A stretch of DNA of 64,000 nt from Polyangiaceae bacterium (GCA_019637265.1 JAHBVY010000001.1:1054001-1118000), one strand, 5' to 3'. Counted from the stretch's first letter, positions 51,707-61,542 are shown. Program-made: numbers and translations. The notes: generated by a model from the sequence alone, not told the origin.

Positions 51707-51730
51707 GGTTTGGGGGTCGGACGGCACCGC
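51707..51730 (+). repeat. G-tract repeat ending GGACGGCACCGC
   Basis: GGTTTGGGGGTCGGACGGCACCGC, followed by GCCGTGAGCG. It is 20 nt after the last hairpin unit. Confidence 0.8.
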
Positions 51731-51797
51731 GCCGTGAGCGCCCCCCATGGCCAGCTCAGCTGACTCTACCGCGGAGCACCGTGGAGGCGCCTCACCC

Positions 51798-51812
51798 GTC
51801 AGCCCAACTGAC
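51798..51812. repeat. GTCAG-N5-CTGAC hairpin unit
   Basis: GTCAGCCCAACTGAC, followed by CCTACTCAGAGCACCGCC. The same centre CCCAA occurs in the near-copy at 61543. Confidence 0.85.
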
Positions 51813-51847
51813 CCTACTCAGAGCACCGCCTCTCACCTCACCGAGGT

Positions 51848-51874
51848 GCGGTGCCGTCTAACCCCCCCAAAAAA
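51848..51874 (-). repeat. G-tract repeat, reverse orientation
   Basis: Minus strand TTTTTTGGGGGGGTTAGACGGCACCGC, 36 nt after the hairpin unit and 7 nt from the stop of the 1706-aa TPR gene. Confidence 0.8.
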
Positions 51875-51880
51875 GGCGCC

Positions 51881-54800
51881 TCACTCCGTGAGTTCGTCGT
51901 CGTCCACGAGCAGCGCGTCCTCGTCCACCATCAGCGCGTCGTCGTCCTCGTCGTCTCCGGCGTCATCGGAGAGCAGCCCGGGGCGCACCTCGGTGGCGTC
52001 CGAGGGGTAACCCGATGCGCCGTAGGCGCTCATGCCCGCGCCGAGCGACGCACCCAATGGGCTCGGCGTCTCGTCCGAGAGCAGCTCACCGGTCATGGTC
52101 GCCTCTTCGTCCGCCGCGAACTGGATCGCCGGGCGCGCGGGGCGCAGCGCCTGGAGCTGCGACTCGGCGGCAGCGATCGCCGCCGCCTCCGTCTGCGCGG
52201 GGGGCAGCGTCGGGGGATCGTCGTCCTCACCCTGCAGGATGGCGCTCGCGTCCCCCACCACCGTCACCTCGTCAGCCAGCTCACCAAACGTGTGAGGCGA
52301 AGCAGGCGCGACCTCGACCCGCGCGGGCTCAGACGGCTCGAACGACGCCAACGACTCGTCGGGCGCCGGCGCGACCGGCGTCGCCACTGCCTCCGATCCG
52401 TCACCAACAGACTCCGATCCGTCGCCGACAGACTCCGATCCGTCGTCAGCCGCGGCGACCTCCGATGCGTCAGCCGCAGCCGATCCGTCACCGAGATCCT
52501 CCGCCACCGCGCTCGCGACGACAGCCGCAGCCGCTGCGGGCGGCGCGCTCCGCGGCGCGGGCGGCCTGGTGGAGGCAGGGCGCGCCGGAGGCGGCACCAC
52601 CGAGCCACCGAGCATCGCCTTCTTCGCGCGCTCGAGCCCCTCGGTCGCCTCCGGATCTTCCTTCTTCATCCGCAGCACCCGGCGCCAGGCGTCGGCGGCC
52701 TCACGCGGATCCGTGAGCTGCTCCTCCCACAGCCGCGCCACCTTGCGCGCGATCTCCGCGCGGCTCGCAGGATCTTTTCCGCGCAGGATTTGATCTTCGT
52801 AGAGCTGCACCATGCCGCGGTAGTCCTCCAGCTCGCGGTAGAGCTGCGAGAGCTGATCCACCACGCCCTGATCGGAGGGCGACAGATCGTGCAGTCGCTT
52901 CAGATCATCCGCCGCGCCGCGGGTGTCGCTCAGGTGCTCGCGCCGCACGCTCGCGCGCCGCGCGAGCAGCTTGCGCACCAAGGGCCCGTCGAACACCTCA
53001 CCGAGCGCCGCCGTCAGCACCTGCTCGGCGCGCGTCGGCTCACCCAGAGCGACGGTGACCGCCTCCAGGCTGTCGAGGCCCTCGTCGTCCACGTGGGCGA
53101 TCAGCGCGTCCTTCAGCCACCCGAGCGCGGCCTCCACGTCGTTCAGCTCACGGTGCACGATGTCGGCAGCCCGCCTGAGCATCGCCGCGCGCGTGCGCCC
53201 ACCATCACGCGCCCCCTGGCCCCCCGCAGACAGCGCGCTGGCGAGGAGCCGACGCACCTGCTCCCCACCGGCCTGCTCGTCCGCCTCGCGCGCGATGCGC
53301 TCGAGCTCGCTGAGCGTCTCCTCTTGGATGCTGCCGCCCAGGGCCAGCTCGAAGAAGCCACGCGCGCGGTCGCTCGCGCCGTGCGCCGCCGCGACCTGCG
53401 CCGCGCGCGCCAGCGCCGGCAGCCGATCGCCAGCGCCCTTGGCGCGGCTGACCTGACGTTCGTACAAATCCACCACCTCCGACGGGACCTCCGCGAGGGT
53501 CGCAAGCCGCTGGAGCAACGGCTCCACCTCCGCGGCGGACACGCTGGTGAGCGCCTGCTCGCCGTGCTGGATGGCCTCCGCCGCGGGCACCCCGGCGCGC
53601 TTCAGCACCTCCGCTTGCCGCACCAGCTCCTCCGCGCGCGGCGCGCCCGAGAGCTCCGCGACCAAGAGCCCGTGAGCGACGCCCACGGCGTCCAGATCTT
53701 GCAGCTTCACGCCGAGCTCCTCGAGCTTCGGCGCCAAGTCGGCCGCGGCCCCGCGGGTCCGCGCCAGCTCCTTGCCGACGCTCACCGCGTCCGCGTCGCG
53801 CCCCACCTCGATGAAGCGCTCGAAGGCGCCGCGCAGCGCGTCATTCCGCGCGGAACCGACCGGCGCTTGCTCGTACCACTCCACCAGCTTGGTCGCGACG
53901 ATGCCGCGCCAACCGAGCTCGTCACCCAGCGCGACGTAGGCGTCGCGGCACGCCTGATCCCCCGTGTCCGCCACCTCCGTGAGCGCCGCGAGCGCTTCGT
54001 CCCCGCGGCCGCAGCGCTGGTGCAGCACCTCCGCGAGGCGGCGGGTCATCTGGCTGAGCTCCTCCTCGTCCCCCTCCACCTCGATCAGCTGGCGCAGCAA
54101 ATCCGCCACCCGCGGCCAGTCCTCCAGGCGCTCGCACAGCGCCACCAGGCGGCTCATGGTCGCGAAATCTTCCGGATCCGCCCCGAGCACGATCTCCAGC
54201 GCCCGCGCGGCCGCCTTCGGATCATCCAGCTCCCCCTCGTACGCGTCCGCCAGGCGCTCCGCGATCTGCAGCCGCAGCTCCTCATCGGCGAACGTCAGGT
54301 GCCGCTCGAGCGCCTCGGCCGCCGCCACCGGCTCACCGCGCGCGAACTCCAGATCGGCGATCGCCGTGAGCGCCTCCGCGCTGTTCGGATCAGGACCCTC
54401 CAGCACCTCGCGGTAGCGCGCGAGCGCCTGCTCGGGGTCCTCCAGCACGTCGGCGAAGAGCCGCGCCTGGCGCAGCAGCACCTCCGCGCGCAGCTCGGGC
54501 GGAGCCACGCGCGTGAGCCGCCCGAGGTAATCCACCGCCTCCGCTGGCTCACCGCGCTCCTCCGCGTCGTTCGCGAGGAAGCTCAGCGCCTCTTCATCGT
54601 CACCGTCAGTGAGCAGCTCGAGCAGCGTCTCGCGAGCGGCGTCGGGCTCCCCCAGGGTGTCCCGCTGGATCGTCGCCGCGCGCCGCCGCAAATCGACCCG
54701 CGCCGCGCGGTCCTCCAGCTTCTCGGCGCGCCTGAGCAAGAACGCGACCAGATCGCCGTAGCGCTCGGCGCTCACGAAGCGAGCCTCGAGCCCCTCGGCG

Positions 54801-57001
54801 TAAGTCGCGGTGGTCGGATCGAGATCCGTCGCTTGCTCGAGGCGCAGCACGGCGCTCGACTCATCCCCCGCCTGGGTGAGCAGCTCCGACTCCCGCGCGT
54901 AGAGCTCCGCCTGCAGCCGCGGCGAGCTCGCGAGCTGCGCCTGCTCGTCCACCGCCTGAGCCGCCTGATCCCAGGCCTCCGCCGCGGTGAAGGCCTCCTC
55001 CGCCTGCGCCCAGTAGTCCGCGCGTTGCGTGAGCGACGCGGCCTCCGCGAACGCATCGCCCGCGGCCAGCGCGTCCCCCGCGCCGCGCCGGAGCTCGCCC
55101 AAGCGGAACAGGAGCTGGCTCCGCGCCTCCGGATCTTCGAGCGCGCTCACGTTGCCGGCGATGGCGTCCGCGGCGAGGTCGAGGCGCTCGCCCTTCTCGT
55201 AGAACTTCACGGCGGTCAGGAGCGCTGACTCATCATCAGGCGTGAGGGCCGCGATCCGCGCCCAGGCGTCGCCCGCCGCCACCACGTCCTTGCGCTTGGT
55301 CTCGTGCAGCTTCGCGAGGTTCTTCTCGAGCGAGATCCGCGCCTCCAAGTCCGGCGCCTGCTCGGCCTCCTGCTCGAGCAGCGTGGCCACGTCGTCCCAA
55401 CGCTGGCCCCGCTCGAGCAGCCGGCGGAGCTGGGTGCGCGGCGCCTCGGATGGATCGAGCGCGATCAGCTGCTGGAGCGCGTGGATCGCGCCATCCACGT
55501 CGCGCAGCTGAGCCTCACACAGGCCGGCGATCTCGCGCAGCCAGCCGCGCTTGGCGTCGGACGACGCGCCCTGGGTGCGGGTCGCCACCGTGAGCACCTC
55601 GCGCAGCTCGGCGTACTTCCGAGTCTGGCGCAGGTGGGTCTGGAGGAAGGTCAGGGCCTCCTCGTTCGCCGGGTCGAGCGTCACCGCCTCGCGGTACTTG
55701 GCGGCCGCCTCGGTCTTGCGCCCCTTGCGGGCCAGCGCCTCCGCCTCGTCCACCAGCGCCTGAGCCCGGCCGGGATCCGCCGCGGGGGCGGGCGCCGAGT
55801 TGAAGTCGTCGCTGAGCGGCGCGTCGTCGTCCATGACCGCGCTGACCTCGTCCGCGATCTCGAGCCGCGCTGGCTTCGCGGCGCCCGTCTCCGCGCGCGC
55901 CGCCGCGCCGGGCGTACCCTGCGCTTCGTGTGAGAGCGTCGCCGCCAGCTGCGCGGGATCCGCCCCGCCCAAGTAAGCCTGCGCCTCCCCTGCCAAGGCG
56001 CCGTTCGGGTTCGTCATCAGGTAACGCGCGGCGCGCGGCTGCACCTCCGCCTCACGACCGAGCTGGCTCGCGTAATACATCGCGAGCTGCACCGCGCGAT
56101 CGTCACCCGGGCTGAGCTCCAGCGCGCACACCGAGTACGACACGCCGTACTCACCGCCGTACTCCTCCGCGAGCTGATTGAACAACGCGGCGGCCTCCTG
56201 ACGATCTTCCGCGGACACGGGGTGCCCACCCTCCACCGCCTCCAGCACGCTGGCCGCCACCGCCTGACGGATCGCCGGATCTTGACCCTGATCGACCGAC
56301 CACGCGTGGCGCAGCGCCATGGTGGCGCCGGCGTAGTCCCCCGCCAGCTTCCGCACCTCCGCCTCGTCTTGATAAAGCGCGATCTGACGATCGGGCGCCT
56401 CGGTGAGCGCCTGCTCCTGCGCGAACAGCGGGATCGCCTCGAGCCACTGCTCCTGGCTCTTGTACAGCTCACGCAGCGCGTAGATGGCGTACTGACTCGT
56501 GGGGTCGAGCTCCAGCGCGCGACGGTAGTTCTCCACCGCCTTCTTGGGCTGACTGAGCGGCGGCGAGCCCCAGAGCCCCGCGAGCTCTTGATGCAGCGAC
56601 GCCACGTAGGCCGCCATTTGCGGATCGTCCGCGCCAGCGGCCAACGCCTTGGCGCGCCGCTCGAGCAGCGCCACGAGCGCCTTGTTGTCGCCCTTCTCAC
56701 GGTACAGCTCGGCGAGCCGCTCCGCAGGCGCGGGCTGACTCGGATCGCGATCGATGGCGGTCATCAGCGCCCGCGCGGCGCGGTGCGCGTCGCCCAAGGT
56801 GGTGGCCCAGACGTTGGCGGCCTCCGTCAACCAGTGGCAGGCGAACAGCGGATCGCTGGTGGTCCGACCCACCTGCTCGAGCAGCATCGCGTACGAGCGA
56901 GGGTCGCTCTGGCCCGCGTGGTGAGCGTACGTGATTGCCTCTTCGTCGTGCGGATTTCGCACGAGGCGCTGCACCAGCGCGTCCATATCCCTGGGGTCCA
57001 T
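51881..57001 (-). CDS. Giant TPR-repeat protein, 1706 aa
   Basis: 1706 aa from ATG 57001 (MDPRDMDALVQRLVRNPHDE). TAGCGT lies 8 nt upstream. Helix-turn-helix repeats of TPR type run from about residue 30 to 1480 (KAVENYRRALELDPTSQYAI, EAAAKYREAVTLDPANEEAL, AADDLKRLHDLSPSDQGVVD). An Ala/Pro-rich linker with ESVGDGS repeats (about 1500-1600) leads to a highly acidic tail (DDAGDDEDDDALMVDEDALL). No signal peptide or membrane segment, so probably a cytosolic scaffold. Similar very long TPR proteins are known in Myxococcota, several tied to motility, but I cannot assign this one. The Ser/Thr kinase gene lies 161 nt upstream, same strand. Confidence 0.9.
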   Translation of the reverse strand: MDPRDMDALVQRLVRNPHDEEAITYAHHAGQSDPRSYAMLLEQVGRTTSDPLFACHWLTEAANVWATTLGDAHRAARALMTAIDRDPSQPAPAERLAELYREKGDNKALVALLERRAKALAAGADDPQMAAYVASLHQELAGLWGSPPLSQPKKAVENYRRALELDPTSQYAIYALRELYKSQEQWLEAIPLFAQEQALTEAPDRQIALYQDEAEVRKLAGDYAGATMALRHAWSVDQGQDPAIRQAVAASVLEAVEGGHPVSAEDRQEAAALFNQLAEEYGGEYGVSYSVCALELSPGDDRAVQLAMYYASQLGREAEVQPRAARYLMTNPNGALAGEAQAYLGGADPAQLAATLSHEAQGTPGAAARAETGAAKPARLEIADEVSAVMDDDAPLSDDFNSAPAPAADPGRAQALVDEAEALARKGRKTEAAAKYREAVTLDPANEEALTFLQTHLRQTRKYAELREVLTVATRTQGASSDAKRGWLREIAGLCEAQLRDVDGAIHALQQLIALDPSEAPRTQLRRLLERGQRWDDVATLLEQEAEQAPDLEARISLEKNLAKLHETKRKDVVAAGDAWARIAALTPDDESALLTAVKFYEKGERLDLAADAIAGNVSALEDPEARSQLLFRLGELRRGAGDALAAGDAFAEAASLTQRADYWAQAEEAFTAAEAWDQAAQAVDEQAQLASSPRLQAELYARESELLTQAGDESSAVLRLEQATDLDPTTATYAEGLEARFVSAERYGDLVAFLLRRAEKLEDRAARVDLRRRAATIQRDTLGEPDAARETLLELLTDGDDEEALSFLANDAEERGEPAEAVDYLGRLTRVAPPELRAEVLLRQARLFADVLEDPEQALARYREVLEGPDPNSAEALTAIADLEFARGEPVAAAEALERHLTFADEELRLQIAERLADAYEGELDDPKAAARALEIVLGADPEDFATMSRLVALCERLEDWPRVADLLRQLIEVEGDEEELSQMTRRLAEVLHQRCGRGDEALAALTEVADTGDQACRDAYVALGDELGWRGIVATKLVEWYEQAPVGSARNDALRGAFERFIEVGRDADAVSVGKELARTRGAAADLAPKLEELGVKLQDLDAVGVAHGLLVAELSGAPRAEELVRQAEVLKRAGVPAAEAIQHGEQALTSVSAAEVEPLLQRLATLAEVPSEVVDLYERQVSRAKGAGDRLPALARAAQVAAAHGASDRARGFFELALGGSIQEETLSELERIAREADEQAGGEQVRRLLASALSAGGQGARDGGRTRAAMLRRAADIVHRELNDVEAALGWLKDALIAHVDDEGLDSLEAVTVALGEPTRAEQVLTAALGEVFDGPLVRKLLARRASVRREHLSDTRGAADDLKRLHDLSPSDQGVVDQLSQLYRELEDYRGMVQLYEDQILRGKDPASRAEIARKVARLWEEQLTDPREAADAWRRVLRMKKEDPEATEGLERAKKAMLGGSVVPPPARPASTRPPAPRSAPPAAAAAVVASAVAEDLGDGSAAADASEVAAADDGSESVGDGSESVGDGSEAVATPVAPAPDESLASFEPSEPARVEVAPASPHTFGELADEVTVVGDASAILQGEDDDPPTLPPAQTEAAAIAAAESQLQALRPARPAIQFAADEEATMTGELLSDETPSPLGASLGAGMSAYGASGYPSDATEVRPGLLSDDAGDDEDDDALMVDEDALLVDDDELTE

Positions 57002-57162
57002 TTCGCGCGACGCTACCACTGAAACTCCGGCACCTGCAACGCAGGAACCGGCAGCTCTCACGGGCGATGGCGACGCCAGAGCCAGCGCCTGGGGCGCGCG
57101 AGCGCAGCACGAGCGCCATGTGACAGCGAGGCAGGTGCCCCGCTCAGACTGCCAGCGCCTGC

Positions 57163-58725
57163 CTACTCGAAGCGCCCGTAGCGATCCCCCGCCTGACGTT
57201 TCACTCCAGCAGGGGGGGTGGGTTTGGCAGTCCACCGTTTGGGCGTCGCCCGCACCGGCGCGAGCCCGCTGGGGCTCGGCTGGGCCTCGTGACCGAGCGC
57301 CGACGCTGGGGCCGCGTCCGGCCCCACCCCATCGCCCGACGAGGGGCCCAAAGCCGCGGACGCCGCCTCACCCCCCACGCCGGCTACCGTCAGGTTACCT
57401 GCCGATTGCGTGGCGGCGCCGGGCACCCCCGCCTGCACCTCCGCGCCCTCACCTGGCGCCGCCAGCTCGGCGCTCGGCACGGCGGTGCTCCCACGCAGCC
57501 ACAGCGCGAACCAGGCAGCCAACCCGACCACCACGATCGAGGCGATCGCCAAGTAGGCGCGCGAGCGCTTCGGGTGCGGCTTGAGGCTCGCGACCCAGCT
57601 CGCCTCGTGAGGCCCCGAAGCGCTCCCGGAGCTCGCCTCGCTCGCCTGCTCGAGCGCCGCAGCGAGCTCCTCCGCGCTGTGGTAGCGGAGCGCTGGATCC
57701 TTCTCGAGCGCGCGCATCACCACCTGGGCCACGCGCGTCGGGATGCGGCTGCCTGCGCTTCCCTGATTGCCAGCGCCTCCTTGAGGCAGCGCCACCTCTC
57801 GCAGCGGCGGCACCGGCTCGGTGATGTGGCGCGCCATCACCACCACCGCGTCGTCATCGATGAACGGCGCGCGCCCCGCGAGCGCGTGATACAGGATCAC
57901 CCCGAGGGAGTAGAGGTCGCTGCGCGCGTCGAGCGGCTTACCCTGCGCCTGCTCTGGCGACATGTAGCGCGGCGTCCCGAACACGGTGCCCGCTTGGGTC
58001 TCCAGTTGATCGACCTCGACCTCATCGTGAATCAGCTTCGCGATCCCGAAGTCGAGCACCTTGCACACCACGGCGCCGGTGGCGGTGCGCGCCAAGAACA
58101 GGTTATCCGGCTTCAAATCGCGGTGGATGATCCCCTTGCCGTGCGCCTCCGCGAGTGACGCGAGGGCCTCCCGGGCGAGGCTCAACGCCTCCGCGGTGGG
58201 CAACGGCCCGCGACGGAGGCGCGCCCCCAAGGTCTCACCATCGAGCAGCTCCATCGCGAGGTACCACGCGCCGTCCTCCGCTGGACCGAAGTCGAAGGCG
58301 GTGACGGTGTGAGGGCTGCTGAGCGCGCTCATCGCGCGCGCCTCGCGCTCGAAGCGCGCGCGACTGTCAGGATCGTAGACCTTGTCCGGGCGCACGATCT
58401 TGAGCGCCACGTCGCGCCCCACCGCCTCTTGTCGCGCGCGATACACCGCGCCCATCGCGCCGGTCCCGAGCTTGCCCAACACCACGAAGCGCCCGGCGAC
58501 GGTGCGCCCGAGCATTGGATCGTCCCCCGAACGATGCACCTCCGTGAGCTCCACCAACGCCACCTGGTGGCGCGGGCAACGCGCGACGCGCCCGACCCCA
58601 CCGGGGCTCGATGGCATGGGCCGCTCCGACACCACGCGGCACACCGGGCACACGACGCCATCGAACGAGGCGATGGGCGGCAGCGTCGCCTCAGGGTCGG
58701 AGCGGTTTTCGGGTGATTCTCCCAT
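57163..58725 (-). CDS. Membrane-anchored serine/threonine protein kinase
   Basis: 520 aa from ATG 58725. N-terminal zinc-ribbon-like element (CPVCRVV at about 26, then RCPRH). Hanks-type kinase about 78-345: GTGAMGAVYRARQ, ALKIV, HRDLKPDN, DFGIAKLI, GTPRYMSPEQAQG and the Asp in DLYSLG. One membrane segment (about 390-410, AYLAIASIVVVGLAAWFALW) and a Pro/Ala/Gly-rich extracytoplasmic tail. All catalytic residues are present, so it should be active. Possible substrates include FHA-linked regulators such as the one at 7217 (inference). Confidence 0.95.
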   Translation of the reverse strand: MGESPENRSDPEATLPPIASFDGVVCPVCRVVSERPMPSSPGGVGRVARCPRHQVALVELTEVHRSGDDPMLGRTVAGRFVVLGKLGTGAMGAVYRARQEAVGRDVALKIVRPDKVYDPDSRARFEREARAMSALSSPHTVTAFDFGPAEDGAWYLAMELLDGETLGARLRRGPLPTAEALSLAREALASLAEAHGKGIIHRDLKPDNLFLARTATGAVVCKVLDFGIAKLIHDEVEVDQLETQAGTVFGTPRYMSPEQAQGKPLDARSDLYSLGVILYHALAGRAPFIDDDAVVVMARHITEPVPPLREVALPQGGAGNQGSAGSRIPTRVAQVVMRALEKDPALRYHSAEELAAALEQASEASSGSASGPHEASWVASLKPHPKRSRAYLAIASIVVVGLAAWFALWLRGSTAVPSAELAAPGEGAEVQAGVPGAATQSAGNLTVAGVGGEAASAALGPSSGDGVGPDAAPASALGHEAQPSPSGLAPVRATPKRWTAKPTPPAGVKRQAGDRYGRFE

Positions 58726-58862
58726 GCAAGAAGATCCCTGGCTCCATTAACCCAGCTCTTGGAGGGTCAAGCAAGCGCGATCGAGCCATCCCGCGCGCGG
58801 CGCGAAGGGCGGAGCGATCCCCAGTGAGCGACACACAGCGGCGTGCCTCGCCTGCCATCAGG

Positions 58863-58922
58863 TCGGGCGCTGCACGATCGACTCGGGCGCTGCACGATCG
58901 ACTCGGGCGCTGCACGATCGAC
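58863..58922. repeat. 20-nt tandem repeat, 3 copies
   Basis: Unit TCGGGCGCTGCACGATCGAC at 58863, 58883 and 58903 (exact), then a partial fourth. It lies in the gap between the kinase gene and the Cys-rich lipoprotein gene. Confidence 0.9.
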
Positions 58923-58967
58923 TTCGGGCGCACGGCGCGCTGACTGCAGCTCGGGAGGGAAGCTCCG

Positions 58968-59882
58968 TCAGGGGCGACAGGCGGCGCGCCCCGAAGGCAG
59001 CGGGCGGCAGCGCTCGCCAGGCGCTGGGCAGTCGGCGTCGGTGCAACAAGGACCCTCACAGCGATCCGCTTCACACACCCCGCTCGCGCAGTCGGTGTGC
59101 GCGCCGCACGGCTCACCGCGCTTCGCGCGCGGGGCCCCAGCGGGGTCGTACACCGCGCAGGCGGAGCCACCCGCCACGAAGGCACACGCCGCGGCCCCAC
59201 CGCAGTCGCTGTCGGAGCAGCAGAGCGCCGCGCAGCGAGGCGCGGGCTCGCCGAGGCAGGCGTTCGAGCTGCACTCGCCGCCGTGGTGACACGGGGCGCC
59301 GTCTTCACCTGCCTGCGCTGGGCGACAGCGCGCCCCAGCGGGCGCGGCCGCGCAGCTCATCTCGGCGCCGCAGTCGGCGCTGGCACAGCAGGTGTCGACG
59401 CAGCGCCCACCCTCGCAGCGCCCGCTGCGACACACCCCACCTGTCTCACAATGAGCGCCCGCCCGCAGCCCACCGAGCGCGAGCCCAGGAGCCCGCTGGC
59501 ACACCTTGCCCACGCCGCACACCCAACCCTCTGGACAGTCCTCCGAACGACAGCAGGTCCGCGTGCAGGCCCCGCCCACGCACACCAGCTCCGGGAGGCA
59601 GGCAGCGTCATCCGCGCACGGCGCGCCGTAGCCCTCGGCGCCGTGACACCCGTCGTCCACCAAGCCGTTGCAGTCGTCGTCGATCGCGTTGCCGCAGCGC
59701 TCCTCGGCCTGGCACGCCGTGCACACGCTGCGCGCGCACACCTGGCCCGGGTCGCACGCCGGTGGGCCCAGGTGCCCCTCGGCGCTGCACTCGACGCGCT
59801 CCAGCTCCCCCGGCAGCGCCACGCTGCAGCCGAGCGTCGCGCCCCAAGCGAGCGCCAGTGAGCACCAGCGCGCGAGCCTCAA
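58968..59882 (-). CDS. Cysteine-rich lipoprotein
   Basis: 304 aa, TTG start inside the previous stop (TTGA overlap). Signal RLARWCSLALAWGATLGCS with lipobox LGC. The mature part has dozens of Cys in repeated units: CGNAIDDDCNGLVDDGC (MopE-type Asp-rich motif), then several CxxxxDC-type blocks (CCRSEDCPEGWVCG, CCASADCGAEMSC, CCTDADCPAPGERC). These are tandem disulfide-knotted repeats, common in secreted myxobacterial proteins. Coupled to the TPR gene upstream. Function unknown. Confidence 0.85.
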   Translation of the reverse strand: MRLARWCSLALAWGATLGCSVALPGELERVECSAEGHLGPPACDPGQVCARSVCTACQAEERCGNAIDDDCNGLVDDGCHGAEGYGAPCADDAACLPELVCVGGACTRTCCRSEDCPEGWVCGVGKVCQRAPGLALGGLRAGAHCETGGVCRSGRCEGGRCVDTCCASADCGAEMSCAAAPAGARCRPAQAGEDGAPCHHGGECSSNACLGEPAPRCAALCCSDSDCGGAAACAFVAGGSACAVYDPAGAPRAKRGEPCGAHTDCASGVCEADRCEGPCCTDADCPAPGERCRPLPSGRAACRP

Positions 59883-60691
59883 AACCGGCCCCGGTAGCTA
59901 ATACCGTACGGAAATGCTCCAACCCCCAGACCCGAACTCCCTCGAGCAGCCGGCGCCGGCGCCTCCCGCCCGAAATAGAGCCCGGCCGCCGCGGCCCCGC
60001 TGAGCAGCGCGATCCCGAAGGACACGTCGGCGACCACCGCCAGCTGATGCGCCCGCCGCGCGTCGGCGTGCGCCTCCGCGCTGCTCTGTGAAGGCCCCGT
60101 CCGCGGCGAGCTGCCGGGATGCATCGCCCAGGCCCGCAAGCCGAACACCGACCCGACCGTCAGCGCCACGAGCGCCAACCCCCCAGTCCCCAGCACCCAG
60201 CCGTCCAGGCGCCCGACCCGTGGTGAAGGCTCGGGCTCCGAGCTCACGGGGCCCTCCATCGCTGGAGCCTGCGCCCCAGCCGCCGCGTGCGCGCCCTCCA
60301 CCCGCTCGATGAGCGCCGTGACCCGCGCGCGCTCCATCGCGTCCGACTCCCTGGCCAAGAGCTCGCGATAATACTCGAGCGCCCGCTCCAGCTCCCCCAA
60401 GCGCTCGTGGACGAGGCCCAGGTTGTAGATCAGATCCTTCCCGTCCGGATCCAGCTCGCGCGCCCGCTCCAGCTCCTGGATGGCGCGCCGGTACTGCCCC
60501 TTGCGGTACGCCTCCACGGCCTCACTGAAGTGCACCGAGGCGCGCTCCACCACGGCCAGCTCCGGCGCGTCGGGCTCGGCGCCCAGCGCAGGCCGACTCA
60601 CCAAAGCAACGCACAACCAGGCTGCCAGGCCCGCACGGCCCAGCCGCCGAGGCACGCCGGGTACCGCTTTGCATGAATGCTTCGCGCGCAT
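59879..60691 (-). CDS. TPR protein with two membrane segments
   Basis: 270 aa from ATG 60691, with GGGAGG and TATAGG just upstream. Signal RLGRAGLAAWLCVALVSRPA, cleaved near ALGAEP. TPR pair (about 45-125): FSEAVEAYRKGQYRRAIQEL, NLGLVHERLGELERALEYYR. Then two membrane segments (about 165-186 GGLALVALTVGSVFGLRAWA; 220-240 FGIALLSGAAAAGLYFG). A small periplasmic TPR protein of the kind paired with Cys-rich lipoproteins in Myxococcota. Divergent from the beta-barrel gene at 60780. Confidence 0.82.
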   Translation of the reverse strand: MRAKHSCKAVPGVPRRLGRAGLAAWLCVALVSRPALGAEPDAPELAVVERASVHFSEAVEAYRKGQYRRAIQELERARELDPDGKDLIYNLGLVHERLGELERALEYYRELLARESDAMERARVTALIERVEGAHAAAGAQAPAMEGPVSSEPEPSPRVGRLDGWVLGTGGLALVALTVGSVFGLRAWAMHPGSSPRTGPSQSSAEAHADARRAHQLAVVADVSFGIALLSGAAAAGLYFGREAPAPAARGSSGLGVGAFPYGISYRGRF

Positions 60692-60779
60692 CCTGCCTCC
60701 CTATAGCGTAAGGCGCCGCGATCGGGGGCCGTTGTTCGCGCCGCTCCGCTCCTGGAGCCTTCGCCACACGGAGCCGATC

Positions 60780-61493
60780 ATGTCCCTGACCCCTGACCTC
60801 AGCCGCGCCGACCACGCTCGCTCACTTTCACTCCCCGCTCAGACCTTCACGCGCGGTGTGCCTCGAAACGCGACGCGGGTCGTTGGCCTCGGCTGCCTGG
60901 TCGCTTGCCTCCTGCTGCCCGGTATCGCCAGCGCCCAGTACGCCGAGCCCCCCTACCCCGAGCCGCGGGAGCAGGCGGTCGCCTATCGCCACGATCACGA
61001 CCCGCCGCCACCCGACAGCTTCCCGCCCTACTACCCGAGCTCGACCGTCCGCGTGAGCATCGGCCCGGTGCTGCGCGTCGCCGAGCCGGGCGTCAACGGC
61101 GGGCTGGGCGCGGCCCTCGACATCGGGCGCCACGCCGCGGGCCTGCGCCTGAACGGCAGCTGGATCCAGAGCGGCGGCGACGGCGGGTTGGCGCAATACG
61201 GCGCCGAGCTGTGGCTCGACTTCGGCCACGACCGCGAGCTTCACCCCATCCTCGCGGCGGGCGCTGGCCTGGTGCGCCTGCAGCGACCCGACGAGGACGG
61301 CGAAGGGAGCGTCACCGACACGCTCGGCGTGGCCTCGCTGCGCGGCAGCTTGCAGTACGTGCTGCCCATCAGCGGCACCGACGCGCGAGCGAGCCTCGAC
61401 GTGACGGGCAGCTTACCTGCCATTGGCGGTGAAGACGGCCCCGCGCTGGACCCCTGGCTCACCCTGGGCGCCTCGGTGGTGGTCGGCTTCTGA
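60780..61493 (+). CDS. Outer membrane beta-barrel-like protein
   Basis: 237 aa from ATG 60780. A long n-region then signal GLGCLVACLLLPGIASAQ, cleaved near ASAQ. A His/Pro-rich stretch (about 60-85) precedes about eight amphipathic strands (GLGAALDIGRHAAGLRLNGS, ASLRGSLQYVLPISG) with terminal Phe (ASVVVGF), typical of outer-membrane barrels. No specific family was recognised. Confidence 0.75.
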   Translation: MSLTPDLSRADHARSLSLPAQTFTRGVPRNATRVVGLGCLVACLLLPGIASAQYAEPPYPEPREQAVAYRHDHDPPPPDSFPPYYPSSTVRVSIGPVLRVAEPGVNGGLGAALDIGRHAAGLRLNGSWIQSGGDGGLAQYGAELWLDFGHDRELHPILAAGAGLVRLQRPDEDGEGSVTDTLGVASLRGSLQYVLPISGTDARASLDVTGSLPAIGGEDGPALDPWLTLGASVVVGF

Positions 61494-61542
61494 GAGGGGA
61501 ACCAAGCGGTGAACCCGCTCGGACGGCTCTTCGTGGGAGAAC

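Noticed and set aside
51851-55228. An 1125-codon open frame on the plus strand
   Set aside because: Antisense mirror of the 1706-aa TPR gene; composition (Arg, His, Leu, Gln) is typical of a shadow frame and it begins inside a repeat.
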